This document shows, piece by piece, positions 25,584 through 36,357 of a DNA stretch of 64,000 bases. The notes beneath the pieces were generated by a model. It saw nothing but the letters and a program-made list of their open reading frames with translations. It did no database searches and was not told where the DNA came from. The position numbers and the translations under genes were made by a program. Source of the DNA: Clostridium estertheticum subsp. estertheticum (lineage in GTDB: Bacteria; Bacillota; Clostridia; Clostridiales; Clostridiaceae); contig NZ_CP015756.1 of assembly GCF_001877035.1 (NCBI RefSeq), positions 549,001 through 613,000 of the forward strand. Direction: 5' to 3'. The stretch's first letter is position 1. Each line of letters starts with the position of its first letter.

Positions 25584-27383
25584 ATGAAAAAAAGATCAGG
25601 TATTGCTGTATGGACTATAGTTTTCGTTATGGTCGCAGTATTTATGTTTTCTAAAACAGATCAGAAATCAACTATTATTAATTTTAATCAATTTCAAAGC
25701 AATTGGACAAATAATACTATAAAAAGTTTTGTGGTTGAAACAGATCAAATGTCGGTTTCGGGAACATTAAAAAATGGATCTACATATAAAACAATTGTTC
25801 CATCTGCCAGACTATTTCAATTTATTAAAGATCACCCAAAGAGTGCAAGTGTTGAGGAAACATATGTAAAACCACCAACTATACCAATGTGGTTACAGTA
25901 CTTGCCTAATGTATTATTGATTTTAATGCTTGTAGGTTTTGGATTTATATTTATGAAACAGTCAAAAGGCGCCGGCGGAAGCGGTGGTGTGATGAAATTT
26001 GGTAAAAGTAAAGCAAAACTTGCTGATCCTAATAAGAAAAAAGTAAGTTTTGATGATGTTGCAGGAGCGGATGAAGAGAAAGCTGAACTTGCGGAGATAG
26101 TTGATTTCTTAAAGCAACCTAAAAGATATATGGAAATGGGAGCTCGTATACCAAAGGGAGTCTTATTAATAGGACCTCCAGGAACTGGTAAAACACTCCT
26201 TGCAAGAGCAATATCTGGAGAGGCTGGAGTACCATTTTTTAGCATCTCAGGTTCTGACTTTGTAGAAATGTTCGTAGGTGTTGGAGCTTCTAGAGTAAGA
26301 GATTTATTTGAACAGGCAAAAAAGAATTCACCTTGTATAATTTTTATAGATGAAATTGATGCGGTAGGAAGACAAAGAGGTGCAGGTGTTGGTGGTGGAA
26401 ACGATGAAAGAGAACAGACATTAAACCAACTTCTAGTTGAGATGGATGGGTTTGGAGAAAATGAAGGAATAATAATGATTGCAGCTACCAATAGAGCGGA
26501 TGTACTTGATCCAGCACTTCTAAGACCAGGTAGATTTGATAGACAAATTCTTGTTGGGGTACCTGATAGAAAAGGTAGAGAGGCAATACTCGCAGTTCAT
26601 TCTAAAAATAAGCATCTTGAAGCTGAAGTTAAGCTTAGCGTACTTGCTAAAAGAACGCCTGGATTTACAGGTGCAGATATTGAAAACTTAATGAATGAAT
26701 CAGCACTGTTAACTGTGCGAAGAGATAAAAAACTAATTGGAATGGAAGAACTCGAAGAAGCGGCTACAAGAATAATGGCTGGACCTGAAAAGAAAAGTAG
26801 AGTTATTAGTGAAGTTGATAGAAAACTTACAGCATACCATGAAGCAGGCCATGCAATTGTAATGAATTTACTTCCAAATTCTGATCCTGTTCATCAGATA
26901 AGTATAGTTCCAAGAGGAAGGGCTGGTGGATATACTATGCGTCTTCCAGAAGAAGATAGATCATATATGTCTAGGTCAAGACTTGAAGAAGAAATTGTGG
27001 GGTTACTCGGTGGTAGAGTTGCAGAAAAACTAGTTATTGGTGATATAAGTACTGGGGCTAGTAATGATATCGAAAGAGCCACAGGAATCGCGAGACAAAT
27101 GGTAATGGACTATGGAATGAGTGACACCCTTGGAACAATAGCATTTGGTTCAGGTAGTGATGAGGTATTCCTTGGAAGAGATATGGGTAAAGATAGAAAA
27201 TACAGCGAAGAAACAGCATATAAAATAGATATAGAAATAAAGAAACTTATAGATGTAGCATATACAAAAGCGTTGACGCTTTTAACTGATAATAGAAGCA
27301 AACTTAACGCAGTTGCAGAAGAACTTCTAATAAAAGAGAAGCTTGAAGGTGTTGAATTTCAAGAGATATTTGCAAGAAGTTAA
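25584..27383 (+). CDS. ftsH: ATP-dependent zinc metalloprotease FtsH
   Basis: The 599-residue protein has two transmembrane helices (about residues 7-23 and 102-124) flanking a short extracytoplasmic domain. The AAA module carries Walker A GPPGTGKT at 197-204, Walker B FIDEID ending near 259 and the second region of homology with RPGRFDR at 314-320. The M41 protease domain has HEAGH at 419-423, and a third zinc ligand is expected in [14 protein letters not shown]. It degrades membrane and regulatory proteins. It is shorter at the C-terminus than many FtsH proteins. A promoter and a hairpin-bound ribosome binding site precede it. Confidence 0.97.
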   Translation: MKKRSGIAVWTIVFVMVAVFMFSKTDQKSTIINFNQFQSNWTNNTIKSFVVETDQMSVSGTLKNGSTYKTIVPSARLFQFIKDHPKSASVEETYVKPPTIPMWLQYLPNVLLILMLVGFGFIFMKQSKGAGGSGGVMKFGKSKAKLADPNKKKVSFDDVAGADEEKAELAEIVDFLKQPKRYMEMGARIPKGVLLIGPPGTGKTLLARAISGEAGVPFFSISGSDFVEMFVGVGASRVRDLFEQAKKNSPCIIFIDEIDAVGRQRGAGVGGGNDEREQTLNQLLVEMDGFGENEGIIMIAATNRADVLDPALLRPGRFDRQILVGVPDRKGREAILAVHSKNKHLEAEVKLSVLAKRTPGFTGADIENLMNESALLTVRRDKKLIGMEELEEAATRIMAGPEKKSRVISEVDRKLTAYHEAGHAIVMNLLPNSDPVHQISIVPRGRAGGYTMRLPEEDRSYMSRSRLEEEIVGLLGGRVAEKLVIGDISTGASNDIERATGIARQMVMDYGMSDTLGTIAFGSGSDEVFLGRDMGKDRKYSEETAYKIDIEIKKLIDVAYTKALTLLTDNRSKLNAVAEELLIKEKLEGVEFQEIFARS

Positions 27384-27419
27384 TTAATTTACATTTATTT
27401 TCATTATAAAAAGTGAATT

Positions 27420-27460
27420 AAAGAAATAAAAAGAACTTAGTTCTTTTTATTTCTTTTTTT
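27420..27460 (+). terminator. Terminator of ftsH
   Basis: AAGAAATAAAAAGAAC-TTA-GTTCTTTTTATTTCTT is a perfect 16-base stem followed by a T run. Confidence 0.9.
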
Positions 27461-27532
27461 GACTAGAATTGTGTTATAAGGAAGGATAGACTTATAATTA
27501 CAATAAGTTAATAATCAAATGGGGGCTTTAAT

Positions 27533-28924
27533 ATGGATATAATTGATAAACAAATAGTAGAAAGTATTCTTAATGAACATAATAAGTTTTTTATTTCAGG
27601 AGAAACAAGGAATATAGAATATAGAATATCTGCACTTAAGAAGCTTAAAAGTGTAATAAAAAAATATGAGAAAGAGATAATAAACGCATTGTATAGGGAT
27701 TTAGGAAAAAGTGAATTTGAAGCTTATGGTACCGAGATTGGTTTCGTTTTGGATAGTATAGGTAATTTTACAAAACATTTAAAGAAGTGGGCTAAGACCA
27801 AAAGAGTGAAGACACCTATACATCAGTTTCCATCTAAGGGGTATATTATGTATGAACCCTATGGAACAGTTCTTATTATAGGACCATTTAATTATCCTTT
27901 TCAGCTTTTAATTGAACCATTAGTAGGGGCTATAGCTGCTGGAAATTGTGCTGTTTTAAAACCATCTGAAAATACACCTACTGTTTCAGGTTTAGTAAAA
28001 AAAATAATTGAAGAAACTTTTGAAAAAAACTATATACGAGTTATTGAAGGGGAAAAAGAAACTACTTCTGCCCTCATTAATTCATCATTTGATTACATAT
28101 TCTTTACAGGTAGCGTGTCAGTTGGGAGAATAGTGATGAGGGCAGCTGCGGAAAATCTCGTCCCTATAACACTTGAACTAGGTGGAAAAAGTCCAGTAAT
28201 AGTAGATAAAACTGCAAATTTAGAAATAGCAGCTAAGAGGATATTATGGGGCAAACTTGTAAATTCAGGACAAACTTGTATAGCTCCAGATTATATATTT
28301 GTGCACAAAGATATAAAAGAAAATTTTATAGAAAAGTTAAAAAGCACAGCTATAAGTTTTTATGGTGAGGATGCTTCTAAAAGCATTGACTACGGCAGAA
28401 TTGTTAGCAGTAGTCAGTTTGAAAGATTAGCTTCAATAATTGAGAAAGATAAGAATAAAATTATTTATGGTGGACATTCAAATGAAGGTGCTTTGTACAT
28501 TGAACCAACAATTATTGATAATGTAGATTTTCAGGATGCAGTTATGCAAGATGAGATATTTGGGCCAATTATGCCAATACTAGAATATGAGAACTTAGAA
28601 GAAGTTATTGAAATGATAAATAATAGACCTAAGCCATTAGCGTTATATGTTTTCACGGAAGATAAAAAAGTGGAGACCTCTGTCTTGGATAGAATTTCTT
28701 TTGGTGGAGGGTGCGTGAATGATACTATATCTCACGTTGCAGGTTCAAATATGCCTTTTGGCGGAGTTGGAAATTCTGGAATGGGTGCGTATCATGGAAG
28801 AGATAGTTTTGAAACTTTCTCTCATAGAAAAAGTATATTAAAGAAAAGCACTTCTATAGATATAAAACTTATTTTCCCTCCGTATGGAAATAGAATAAAA
28901 CTTATAAAAAAAATATTAAAATAA
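27533..28924 (+). CDS. NAD(P)-dependent aldehyde dehydrogenase (ALDH3-like)
   Basis: The protein has 463 residues. Its FNYPFQLLIEPLVGAIAAGNCAVLKPSE cofactor segment, FFTGSVSVGR turn, ELGGKSP (general base Glu near residue 219) and NSGQTCIAPDY (catalytic Cys near 253) are complete. EIFGPIMP and the PFGGVGNSGMGAYHG motif near the end assign it to the class-3-like aldehyde dehydrogenases that oxidise medium- and long-chain aldehydes. GGGGG precedes the start. The C-terminus is hydrophobic and basic, which may allow membrane association. Confidence 0.93.
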   Translation: MDIIDKQIVESILNEHNKFFISGETRNIEYRISALKKLKSVIKKYEKEIINALYRDLGKSEFEAYGTEIGFVLDSIGNFTKHLKKWAKTKRVKTPIHQFPSKGYIMYEPYGTVLIIGPFNYPFQLLIEPLVGAIAAGNCAVLKPSENTPTVSGLVKKIIEETFEKNYIRVIEGEKETTSALINSSFDYIFFTGSVSVGRIVMRAAAENLVPITLELGGKSPVIVDKTANLEIAAKRILWGKLVNSGQTCIAPDYIFVHKDIKENFIEKLKSTAISFYGEDASKSIDYGRIVSSSQFERLASIIEKDKNKIIYGGHSNEGALYIEPTIIDNVDFQDAVMQDEIFGPIMPILEYENLEEVIEMINNRPKPLALYVFTEDKKVETSVLDRISFGGGCVNDTISHVAGSNMPFGGVGNSGMGAYHGRDSFETFSHRKSILKKSTSIDIKLIFPPYGNRIKLIKKILK

Positions 28925-29004
28925 TGTAGATTAGATAAATATAAGATATAATGTATATAAGATATATTAAAATAAGTAAAAAAAAATAAATAAGAGGTGA
29001 TTTT

Positions 29005-31731
29005 ATGAGTAAGAAAAAAAAGGTTATTCTATCTTCTATAATTATAATTATCTTGGCATGCTTATTTTTTGTAGGTAATATAGCGCAAGTAATTATTAAT
29101 ATTGAGTGGTTTAATACAATGGGTTACCTTTCAGTATACTTCACAAAAATACTTACGGTGTTAAAGCTTATGGTACCTGTGTTTATCCTTAGTTATATTG
29201 GTATATTATTATACTATAAGGGTATAAAAAAGAGCATTGCACATATGAAAAAAGTAGTAGAGGTAAATACAAAAAAAGATGTTATTGAAAATAAGATTTT
29301 TACAGCAAGTAATTTATTTGTTTCACTCCTATTTTCTTTTGCTTTTTCATCCACATATTGGTATATGCTTCTTCAATTCATAAATGCAGTTAGTTTTAAT
29401 GTGAAAGACCCTATTTTTAATTTGGATGTGTCTTTTTATATTTTTAAACTTCCTTTAATTCAATCATTATATAGTTTTATAATGACATTATTAGTACTTT
29501 TAATTATTATAAAAGTAATGGTATTCTTTGTATTTAAAACAAAAAGTACATTTAGCGCAGGTAAAAGAGCAAATCCTTTTGAAGACATTAAATCAACATT
29601 TAAGGAACTTAGTGTATTTGCAGGAAAACAAATTGCAATAATAGCCTCACTAATAGCATTTTTTCTTTCGCTTGGATATTTATTAAATTCATTTAATTTG
29701 GTGTATAGCCCTAGTGGAGTTGCATATGGTGCAAGCTACACAGATATTCATGTAACACTACTATTTTATAAAATACTGATTGTGACTTGCATTGTTGCTG
29801 CAGTTGTAATATTTATAAATGTTTTAAAATCAAAGGTTAAGCCCATAATAATTTCAGCTGCCGCCATAGTTTTAATAAGTTTTGTACAAGTAATATCAGC
29901 AGTTGTAGTTCAAAGCAGTATTGTAAAACCAAATCAAAAGGAACTTGAAAAACCATATATTCAAAATAATATTGATTTTACAAAGAAAGCATTTAATATA
30001 GAAAATATTACTACAACACCTTTTAATATAAAAAATGATTTGAAACAAGAGGATATTTCAAGTAATAAGAAGACAATAGATAACATTAAATTAAATTCAT
30101 CTACGCAGGCACTTGAATTTTATAACCAAGTTCAAATATTAAGGTATTACTATACTTTTACCGATATAGATGTAGATAGATATAAAATAAACAATAAATA
30201 TAGTCAAGTATTGGTTGCGGCAAGAGAAATAGATTCAAAATCATTAGATCCAATTACTTGGCAGAATACTCATATGATTTATACACATGGGTATGGGGTT
30301 GTAATGAGTAAGGTAAATGCTGTTACGACAGAGGGTCAACCTGATTTTGTAATAAAGGATATGCCAATAGCAAATAGTACAGATGTTAAACTAACTAATC
30401 CAAGAATTTATTTTGGAGAAAAAACAAATGACTATGCATTAGTAAATACTAAGGTAAGTGAGTTTGATTATCCTCAAGGTGGAGCCGACAAAATAACAAA
30501 TTATGTTGGAGAAGCTGGAATTAAAATGAGTTTAGGTAATAAACTTTTGTTTGCAATAAATAAGGGAGAGTTAAACTTCCTATTATCAAGGGATATTAAG
30601 AGTACAAGTAAAATACTTATTAACAGAAATGTAGTTGAAAGGGCAAAGAGTATAGCTCCATTTTTAACTTATGACAAGGATCCCTATGTTGTTGTAAGTG
30701 GTGGGAAAATATACTATATAATTGATGCATACACAACATCATCTAAATACCCCTACTCACAACCACAAAATGGGGTAAACTATATTAGAAATTCAGTTAA
30801 GGTTGTAATTGATGCTTATGATGGAAGTACAAATTTTTATGTATCAGATTCAACTGATCCAATTGTACAAACTTATGCAAAAACATTCCCGAAACTGTTT
30901 AAGGATATGTCGAATGTTCCAGCTGACATTAAAGCACATTTTAGGTATCCATCTGATATATTTAGCATTCAAAGTGCAGTACTCAGTAAATATCATGTAA
31001 CTAATGCTGGAGTGTTTTATAATGGGGAAGATTTTTGGGATGTTTCTAAGAATGCAACTGCTGTAGGTGCTGATGTTAAAACAACTATTCCGCCATACCT
31101 TGTAGAAAAATTACCAGGAATGGATAGTGAAGAGATGATACTTCAACAATATTTTAATGTAAAGGGAAAATATAATATGACAGCAATTTTAGGGGCTAGA
31201 ATGGATGGTGAAAATTATGGTAAACTGTTCCTAAATAAATTTCCAGCATCGGAAACAACGGTTTATAGTCCGTTCCAATTTAAGCAAAGGATAAGTCAGG
31301 ATACTACAATTTCAGCACAGCTTTCTTTATGGAATACAGGAGGATCTCAAGTACAATATGGAGACACTGTTATTTTGCCAATAAAGAATTCGTTACTTTA
31401 TATTGAACCGGTCTACTTAAGAGCTAGTGGAAAAAACAGTATTCCTGAAATGAAAAAAATAATAATTTCATACGACAGTAAGTTACTTATGGTCGATAAT
31501 ATTGAAAGTGGACTAGAACAAATATTTAATTATAAGGCACCAAATGCAGTAGTTAAAACTGAAACAGGGGCTAAGACGACTGTTCCATTAACCCAAACTG
31601 AGACTAAATTAATTAAGCAGGCTAATGATTTATATACTAAAGCACTTGATGCTCAAAAAAGTTTGGATTGGGCAAAGTATGGAGAATATATTAAGCAACT
31701 TGGTACTTTGTTAAAACAACTAAATAAATAG
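29005..31731 (+). CDS. UPF0182 family large membrane protein (COG1615)
   Basis: The 908-residue protein has seven hydrophobic segments in its first 310 residues: about 7-30, 45-70, 97-122, 147-176, 205-230, 250-273 and 280-300. The family motif IEWFNTMGYLSVYFTKI is near residue 32. A large extracytoplasmic domain of about 600 residues follows, with a Thr/Lys-rich linker and short helical tail at the end. Size, order and motif match UPF0182. The function is unknown. It stands alone, with a ribosome binding site AGAGGTGAT and a strong terminator. Confidence 0.9.
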   Translation: MSKKKKVILSSIIIIILACLFFVGNIAQVIINIEWFNTMGYLSVYFTKILTVLKLMVPVFILSYIGILLYYKGIKKSIAHMKKVVEVNTKKDVIENKIFTASNLFVSLLFSFAFSSTYWYMLLQFINAVSFNVKDPIFNLDVSFYIFKLPLIQSLYSFIMTLLVLLIIIKVMVFFVFKTKSTFSAGKRANPFEDIKSTFKELSVFAGKQIAIIASLIAFFLSLGYLLNSFNLVYSPSGVAYGASYTDIHVTLLFYKILIVTCIVAAVVIFINVLKSKVKPIIISAAAIVLISFVQVISAVVVQSSIVKPNQKELEKPYIQNNIDFTKKAFNIENITTTPFNIKNDLKQEDISSNKKTIDNIKLNSSTQALEFYNQVQILRYYYTFTDIDVDRYKINNKYSQVLVAAREIDSKSLDPITWQNTHMIYTHGYGVVMSKVNAVTTEGQPDFVIKDMPIANSTDVKLTNPRIYFGEKTNDYALVNTKVSEFDYPQGGADKITNYVGEAGIKMSLGNKLLFAINKGELNFLLSRDIKSTSKILINRNVVERAKSIAPFLTYDKDPYVVVSGGKIYYIIDAYTTSSKYPYSQPQNGVNYIRNSVKVVIDAYDGSTNFYVSDSTDPIVQTYAKTFPKLFKDMSNVPADIKAHFRYPSDIFSIQSAVLSKYHVTNAGVFYNGEDFWDVSKNATAVGADVKTTIPPYLVEKLPGMDSEEMILQQYFNVKGKYNMTAILGARMDGENYGKLFLNKFPASETTVYSPFQFKQRISQDTTISAQLSLWNTGGSQVQYGDTVILPIKNSLLYIEPVYLRASGKNSIPEMKKIIISYDSKLLMVDNIESGLEQIFNYKAPNAVVKTETGAKTTVPLTQTETKLIKQANDLYTKALDAQKSLDWAKYGEYIKQLGTLLKQLNK

Positions 31732-31739
31732 TAAATTAA

Positions 31740-31769
31740 AAACAGATGCTAAATTGCATCTGTTTTTTT
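31740..31769 (+). terminator. Terminator of the UPF0182 gene
   Basis: AAACAGATGC-TAAATT-GCATCTGTTT is followed by a T run. Confidence 0.92.
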
Positions 31770-31837
31770 ATTATATCTAAAATTTCAAGTGAGGTAAGTG
31801 GTCAACATGGGAAACTAGTTCAGGAAGCTTAAATTAT

Positions 31838-33217
31838 TTATATAACATTTTCATTGATTCTCTCTAAACTTAGCTCATGCTTATTCATACTCTTTATATC
31901 TGCTACTATTATTATAATTGTTATTATAAAAGCGATAAAGTCAGATGCTGGACCAGCCATCCAAATTCCATCTAATTTAAAGAAATGTGGCATCAAAAGT
32001 ATTAATGGAAAAAGTACTATAATTTGCCTTAAAAGACTTAAAAAAATAGAAATCTTAGCTTTTCCTACTGCCTGAAAATAATTTGTAAATACAACTTGTG
32101 AACCTATTAAAGGAAGCATTATAAGAAATATTCTTATTCCTCTAGAACCAAGATCTATAAGCTCTTTATCAGTGTTATTAAATATACTTATGATTTGAAC
32201 TGAGAAAAGCTGAACAATTACAAATCCTACAACGGACATAAGGGTAGCTATAATAGCTGCATATTTTAAGGCTAATTTAACCCTCTTGTAACTTTTAGCA
32301 CCGTAGTTATAACCTATAATTGGTTGTGCTCCTTGATTTAATCCAAAAATTGGCATCATAATCAACATATTTATGCTATTTATTAATGAAAAAGCACCTA
32401 TTGCTAAATCACCACCATATTTTTTTAAGCTCTTATTAAATGTTACAGTAATAAGACCGGCAGCCATTTGCATAGCAAATGGAGACATTCCTATTTCTAA
32501 TATTTCTTTCACAATTTTCATTTGCAACTTCATATTTTTTCTTCTTAATTTTAAAACGCTTTTTCCTCGTAAAAAATATAAAAGAACCCAAATAGAACAC
32601 ACAGCTTGAGAAATTATAGTAGCTAGTGCTGAACCAACCACTCCCATATGAAGACCGAAAATAAATATAGGATTTAATATAAAATTCAGTATAGCACCGA
32701 TAAGCATTGTAACCATTGCCATAAGTGCATTACCTTCTGAACGAATAAATGGATTCATACCAAAACCTAAATTTTGAAGTATAACCCCTAGTAATATTAT
32801 GAATCCGAATTGTTTAGCATAAGGCATTGTATCTGTGCTAGCTCCCAAAAGTACTAGTATTGGTTCTAGAAATATAAGGCCTATTATACTTACGACTATA
32901 GACATTATAACTACAAGTACAAAGGCATTTCCAAGTATCTTTTCTGCATCTTCTTTTTTATTCTGTCCCAGTTTAATAGAAACTACAGCTGCTCCACCTA
33001 TTCCAACAAGCATTCCAAAGGCCATTATAACATTTGTAATTGGAAAAGTTATAGCGACTCCAGATAGAGCAAGTGGATCAGGAACACCCCTACCAATAAA
33101 AATTCTATCTACCACACTGTACAAAGCATTTACAAGCATTCCTATTATTGCAGGAATCGAAAATTTCCAAAGAAGGGATCCAACCTTCTCAGTCGCTAAT
33201 TCATTTGAATTATCCAT
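31838..33217 (-). CDS. MATE-family efflux transporter
   Basis: The ATG at 33217 lies 8 bases after AAGGTGG; the product has 459 residues. Twelve hydrophobic segments arranged as two similar six-helix halves are apparent, with MATE features such as LLWKFSIPAIIGMLVNALYSVVDRIFIG at the N-terminus, GNALMAMVTMLIGAILNFILNPIFIF in the first half and MLIMMPIFGLNQGAQPIIGYNYGAK in the second. These transporters export cationic compounds using a Na+ or H+ gradient. The MarR-type regulator 41 bases upstream suggests drug- or metabolite-responsive control. Confidence 0.94.
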   Translation of the reverse strand: MDNSNELATEKVGSLLWKFSIPAIIGMLVNALYSVVDRIFIGRGVPDPLALSGVAITFPITNVIMAFGMLVGIGGAAVVSIKLGQNKKEDAEKILGNAFVLVVIMSIVVSIIGLIFLEPILVLLGASTDTMPYAKQFGFIILLGVILQNLGFGMNPFIRSEGNALMAMVTMLIGAILNFILNPIFIFGLHMGVVGSALATIISQAVCSIWVLLYFLRGKSVLKLRRKNMKLQMKIVKEILEIGMSPFAMQMAAGLITVTFNKSLKKYGGDLAIGAFSLINSINMLIMMPIFGLNQGAQPIIGYNYGAKSYKRVKLALKYAAIIATLMSVVGFVIVQLFSVQIISIFNNTDKELIDLGSRGIRIFLIMLPLIGSQVVFTNYFQAVGKAKISIFLSLLRQIIVLFPLILLMPHFFKLDGIWMAGPASDFIAFIITIIIIVADIKSMNKHELSLERINENVI

Positions 33218-33258
33218 ATAAAATACCACCTTTTAATTAATATTCTTTAGTTTCCTAA

Positions 33259-33708
33259 CTATTTTAAATTACTTTTTATATCATTTTTACATATGTTTTT
33301 ATGCATTTTCTTTGTCCAAGCTATAAAGATTTTTATTTCATCGCAAGTGAAACCGTCAGATATTGTTTTCTCTATTTCATTAATGATGCCGTGACATAGT
33401 TTTTCTAGTTTAGCACCTTCGAGAGTTAGGTATATTCTATTAACTCTTGAATCTATTTCATCGTGTTTTCTAACTATAAAACCTTTATTTGCAAGGGTAT
33501 CTAGAATTCCAGAAACTGAAGCTGGGGTTAGTCCTAGGTTTTCTTGAAGTTGCTTTTGAGTCTTTCCATCTTCGCCCCAGAGTTTTTGAAGTACTGCTAC
33601 TTGTGAAGAGGTAAGATCATATTTTTGTAATTTATTATCATGAAATTTATTTAAAAGTCTTACTGATTTTGTTAACCAATAGCCGATCCACATTTCCTCA
33701 TTACCCAT
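33259..33708 (-). CDS. MarR-family regulator
   Basis: The conserved helical start and AGGAGG 12 bases upstream suggest the ATG at 33708 (149 residues); the spacing is long, so an ATG at 33693 is an alternative. The winged helix contains LTSSQVAVLQKLWGEDGKTQKQLQENLGLTPASVSGILDTLANKGFIVRKHDEIDSRVNRIYLT, the standard MarR DNA-binding module including the Asp-x-Arg wing. It is the first gene of an operon with the MATE pump, which it probably represses. Confidence 0.88.
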   Translation of the reverse strand: MGNEEMWIGYWLTKSVRLLNKFHDNKLQKYDLTSSQVAVLQKLWGEDGKTQKQLQENLGLTPASVSGILDTLANKGFIVRKHDEIDSRVNRIYLTLEGAKLEKLCHGIINEIEKTISDGFTCDEIKIFIAWTKKMHKNICKNDIKSNLK

Positions 33709-33925
33709 AATTATATTTAGCCTCCTAAATGTTCCAAATGATATATTAGCATAAGAGTGAAGATAAATCAACTTATGTTTAATAAATAGACTTCCTTGCC
33801 CTTTTTTCTGTATTCATAAAATATTAATAATAATTGGTTTATATTGGTTGGTTATTGCATAAACTGAAATGTAGATTTAAAAAGGTCAATAATAAATTAT
33901 TTTGTTATTTAAAGGGGCGGATGTT

Positions 33926-35335
33926 ATGGAAACAAAAGTAGAAAAATCAACATTAGGATTAATAAAAAAGCATAAGAATATTGTTGTGGGTATTATAATT
34001 TCTATTTTAACTTTACTTGTTATATATTTTGGAATGGTAATATTTTTCATGAATCATTTTTATTTTGGTTCAGTAATAAACTGTATTAATGTTTCATGTG
34101 AAAGTGTGGAGGATGTAAATAAACAAATGACAACTGAGATTAATACATATAAGATAAATATAAAGGAACGAGGAGGTAAAAATGAACAAATTAAAGCAGG
34201 TGAAGTTGGTTTAAAGTATAATTCGGATGGTAAATTTAATGAACTAAAAGATAGACAGAATCCTTATAAATGGATTTCATCATTCTTTAATATAGAAGAT
34301 TCTAAAATGATTGAAGGAGTTAAATATGACAAGAACCTATTAAAGAAGCGAGTGGATAAGCTTACTTGTTTTAATAGCGATTATATAATTGAACCTAAAA
34401 ATCCAAGTCTTAAGTATACAGGTAATGGTTATGTAATTGTAGGTGAAGTGAGTGGTAACAAGGTTAATAAAGACATTTTATATGATAATGTGACAGGTGC
34501 AATACTTAATGAAAAAAATACAATAAACCTTGAGTCAATCAATTGTTATGTTAAGCCGTCATATACTTTAAATTCTCCAAAAGTTATTGAAGCTAAAAAT
34601 AAACTTAATAAATATGTATTTTCAAAAATTACATATACATTTGGAGGAAATAAGGAACTTTTAGATGGTTCTGAAATAAATAAGTGGCTTACAGTTGATA
34701 AGAAGTTTGAGGTCACATTTAATGAAAAAGAAGTCGAAAAATATATAGATGTACTTTCCCAAAATTACAGTACAATTGGCAAGGATAGAAATTTTGTTAC
34801 ATCATCAGGAAACGCAATAAAAATAGGTGGGGGTGATTATGGCTGGTCTATTAATAATGTTAAAGAAACGCAAGCTTTGATTTCAATAATAAAGGAAGGA
34901 AAAACTATATCTAAAGAACCCACATATATTCAAACTGCTTTAGCTCATGGCAAAAATGATATCGGCAATACCTATGTAGAAATAGATCTGAAAGCGCAGC
35001 ACTTATGGTTTTATAAAAATGGGTCTCTGATAGTTCAAGGTGATATTGTTACAGGTAATATAGGTTCTAATCATGGAACACCCGATGGTATTTATAGGTT
35101 AAAATACAAAGAAAAAAATGCTACTCTTGTAGGTCAAGGATATGCTTCCCCTGTTGATTTTTGGATGCCATTTAACGGAGGTATAGGAATTCACGATGCA
35201 AGCTGGCGAAGTGTGTTTGGAGGAAAGATATATAAGTCAAATGGGTCACATGGGTGCATAAACTCGCCATATTATTTAGCAAAAGCTATATTTGACAACA
35301 TTGATACAGGTAGTCCCGTTGTCTGTTATAGTTAG
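33926..35335 (+). CDS. L,D-transpeptidase (YkuD) with peptidoglycan-binding-like domain
   Basis: GGGGCGG precedes the ATG at 33926; the product has 469 residues. It has one N-terminal membrane anchor (about 17-42), a PG-binding-type extracytoplasmic region (about 45-340) and a C-terminal YkuD domain. The catalytic signature IGIHDASW followed by SNGSHGCINSPYYLA has the catalytic Cys in SHGC. The enzyme makes 3-3 cross-links in peptidoglycan or attaches proteins, and is common in clostridia. Confidence 0.93.
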   Translation: METKVEKSTLGLIKKHKNIVVGIIISILTLLVIYFGMVIFFMNHFYFGSVINCINVSCESVEDVNKQMTTEINTYKINIKERGGKNEQIKAGEVGLKYNSDGKFNELKDRQNPYKWISSFFNIEDSKMIEGVKYDKNLLKKRVDKLTCFNSDYIIEPKNPSLKYTGNGYVIVGEVSGNKVNKDILYDNVTGAILNEKNTINLESINCYVKPSYTLNSPKVIEAKNKLNKYVFSKITYTFGGNKELLDGSEINKWLTVDKKFEVTFNEKEVEKYIDVLSQNYSTIGKDRNFVTSSGNAIKIGGGDYGWSINNVKETQALISIIKEGKTISKEPTYIQTALAHGKNDIGNTYVEIDLKAQHLWFYKNGSLIVQGDIVTGNIGSNHGTPDGIYRLKYKEKNATLVGQGYASPVDFWMPFNGGIGIHDASWRSVFGGKIYKSNGSHGCINSPYYLAKAIFDNIDTGSPVVCYS

Positions 35336-35359
35336 TAGGAAGAATTAAATAATAAAATA

Positions 35360-35383
35360 GGATCGCAATATATATTGCGATCC
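35360..35383. terminator. Perfect 24-base palindrome between converging genes
   Basis: GGATCGCAATAT followed by ATATTGCGATCC forms a 12-base stem. On the minus strand it is followed by TATTTTATTATTT, fitting a terminator for the AEC permease gene and possibly both genes. Confidence 0.65.
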
Positions 35384-35421
35384 AGCTTATAATTTGGTAA
35401 CATAGTGGACAGTTTTGTATA

Positions 35422-36330
35422 CTAAACAAAAGCAATAATCGCCCACATGAGTATAAAGCTTATTATAATTGTCAAGTTATTTACAGTTCCTACAAACCTA
35501 GTATCGTAGTCAAATTCTACTGAGTAAGGAATAACTGTAAAACTTATTGGTAATATAAGACCAATTAGCATGGTTTTTTTAAACATTGGATCTAAGGGTA
35601 CTAAATTATAAATGAGTATACCCACTCCAAATCCAATTATGTATCTTAAAGCAATTATCTTGGCCATGTTTTTCAAATATGTCTTTTTAAAGGAGAAGCT
35701 TAGGTATAACCCAAGTGCTAGTAATGCGAGAGGCATATTTGCTTTGGATAAAATTCCTGTAATTTGTATAATGGGTTTCGGAATGCTAAGTCCTAAAAGA
35801 TTAATAGCTAAGGTAATAATGTATGTAAGAAAAGGTATTGAGTGCATAGTTTTCGCGAAAATATTTTTGTAACTCACTTCACCTTTACTACTTGAATAAA
35901 TGCTTGCAATGATATAACAAACAGCGAAAACAATGAAAGAATTACCCATATCAAACATACCAAAGTATTTGAGCCCTGACCTTCCCCATATTGACTCTAC
36001 TATAGGATATGCGAAAAGACCAACATTAAAGGAAGGTACTAGCATTGTTAACATTCCTTTTTCTCGCCTTGATTCTCCTTTGAATACAATGAGGGCAACT
36101 GCTGCCATAATTAATCCAAATACAAAACTAATTACAGGGACAAGCAGTAGGCTTTTGTCTATAGTCATTGTACTAAAAACATTTATTACAATGGAGGGAA
36201 GCGTAACATTAAAAATCAATCTGGAAATAACTTCTCCATCGCTTTCCTTTAAAATGTTTACTTTCTTTAGAAAATATCCGAGTAAAATAATACTTAATGA
36301 CATAACAAACTGTGAGTTAATAGTATTCAT
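35422..36330 (-). CDS. Auxin-efflux-carrier (AEC) family permease
   Basis: The 302-residue protein is hydrophobic throughout with about ten segments. It carries AEC features: an N-terminal ILLGYFLKKVNILKESDGEVISRLIFNVTLPSIV and the central FMFDMGN-like segment (FGMFDMGNSFIVFAVCYIIAS). These carriers export or import small organic acids such as malate. GAGGAG precedes the start. It follows a radical SAM gene by 27 bases and may be co-transcribed. Confidence 0.88.
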   Translation of the reverse strand: MNTINSQFVMSLSIILLGYFLKKVNILKESDGEVISRLIFNVTLPSIVINVFSTMTIDKSLLLVPVISFVFGLIMAAVALIVFKGESRREKGMLTMLVPSFNVGLFAYPIVESIWGRSGLKYFGMFDMGNSFIVFAVCYIIASIYSSSKGEVSYKNIFAKTMHSIPFLTYIITLAINLLGLSIPKPIIQITGILSKANMPLALLALGLYLSFSFKKTYLKNMAKIIALRYIIGFGVGILIYNLVPLDPMFKKTMLIGLILPISFTVIPYSVEFDYDTRFVGTVNNLTIIISFILMWAIIAFV

Positions 36331-36357
36331 GTGTTGTCTCCTCGTGATGATATTTCA

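Noticed and set aside
25832-26491. A 219-codon minus-strand ORF within ftsH
   Set aside because: It is antisense to the highly conserved AAA domain, and its composition is Pro/Ser-rich as expected of a complement frame.
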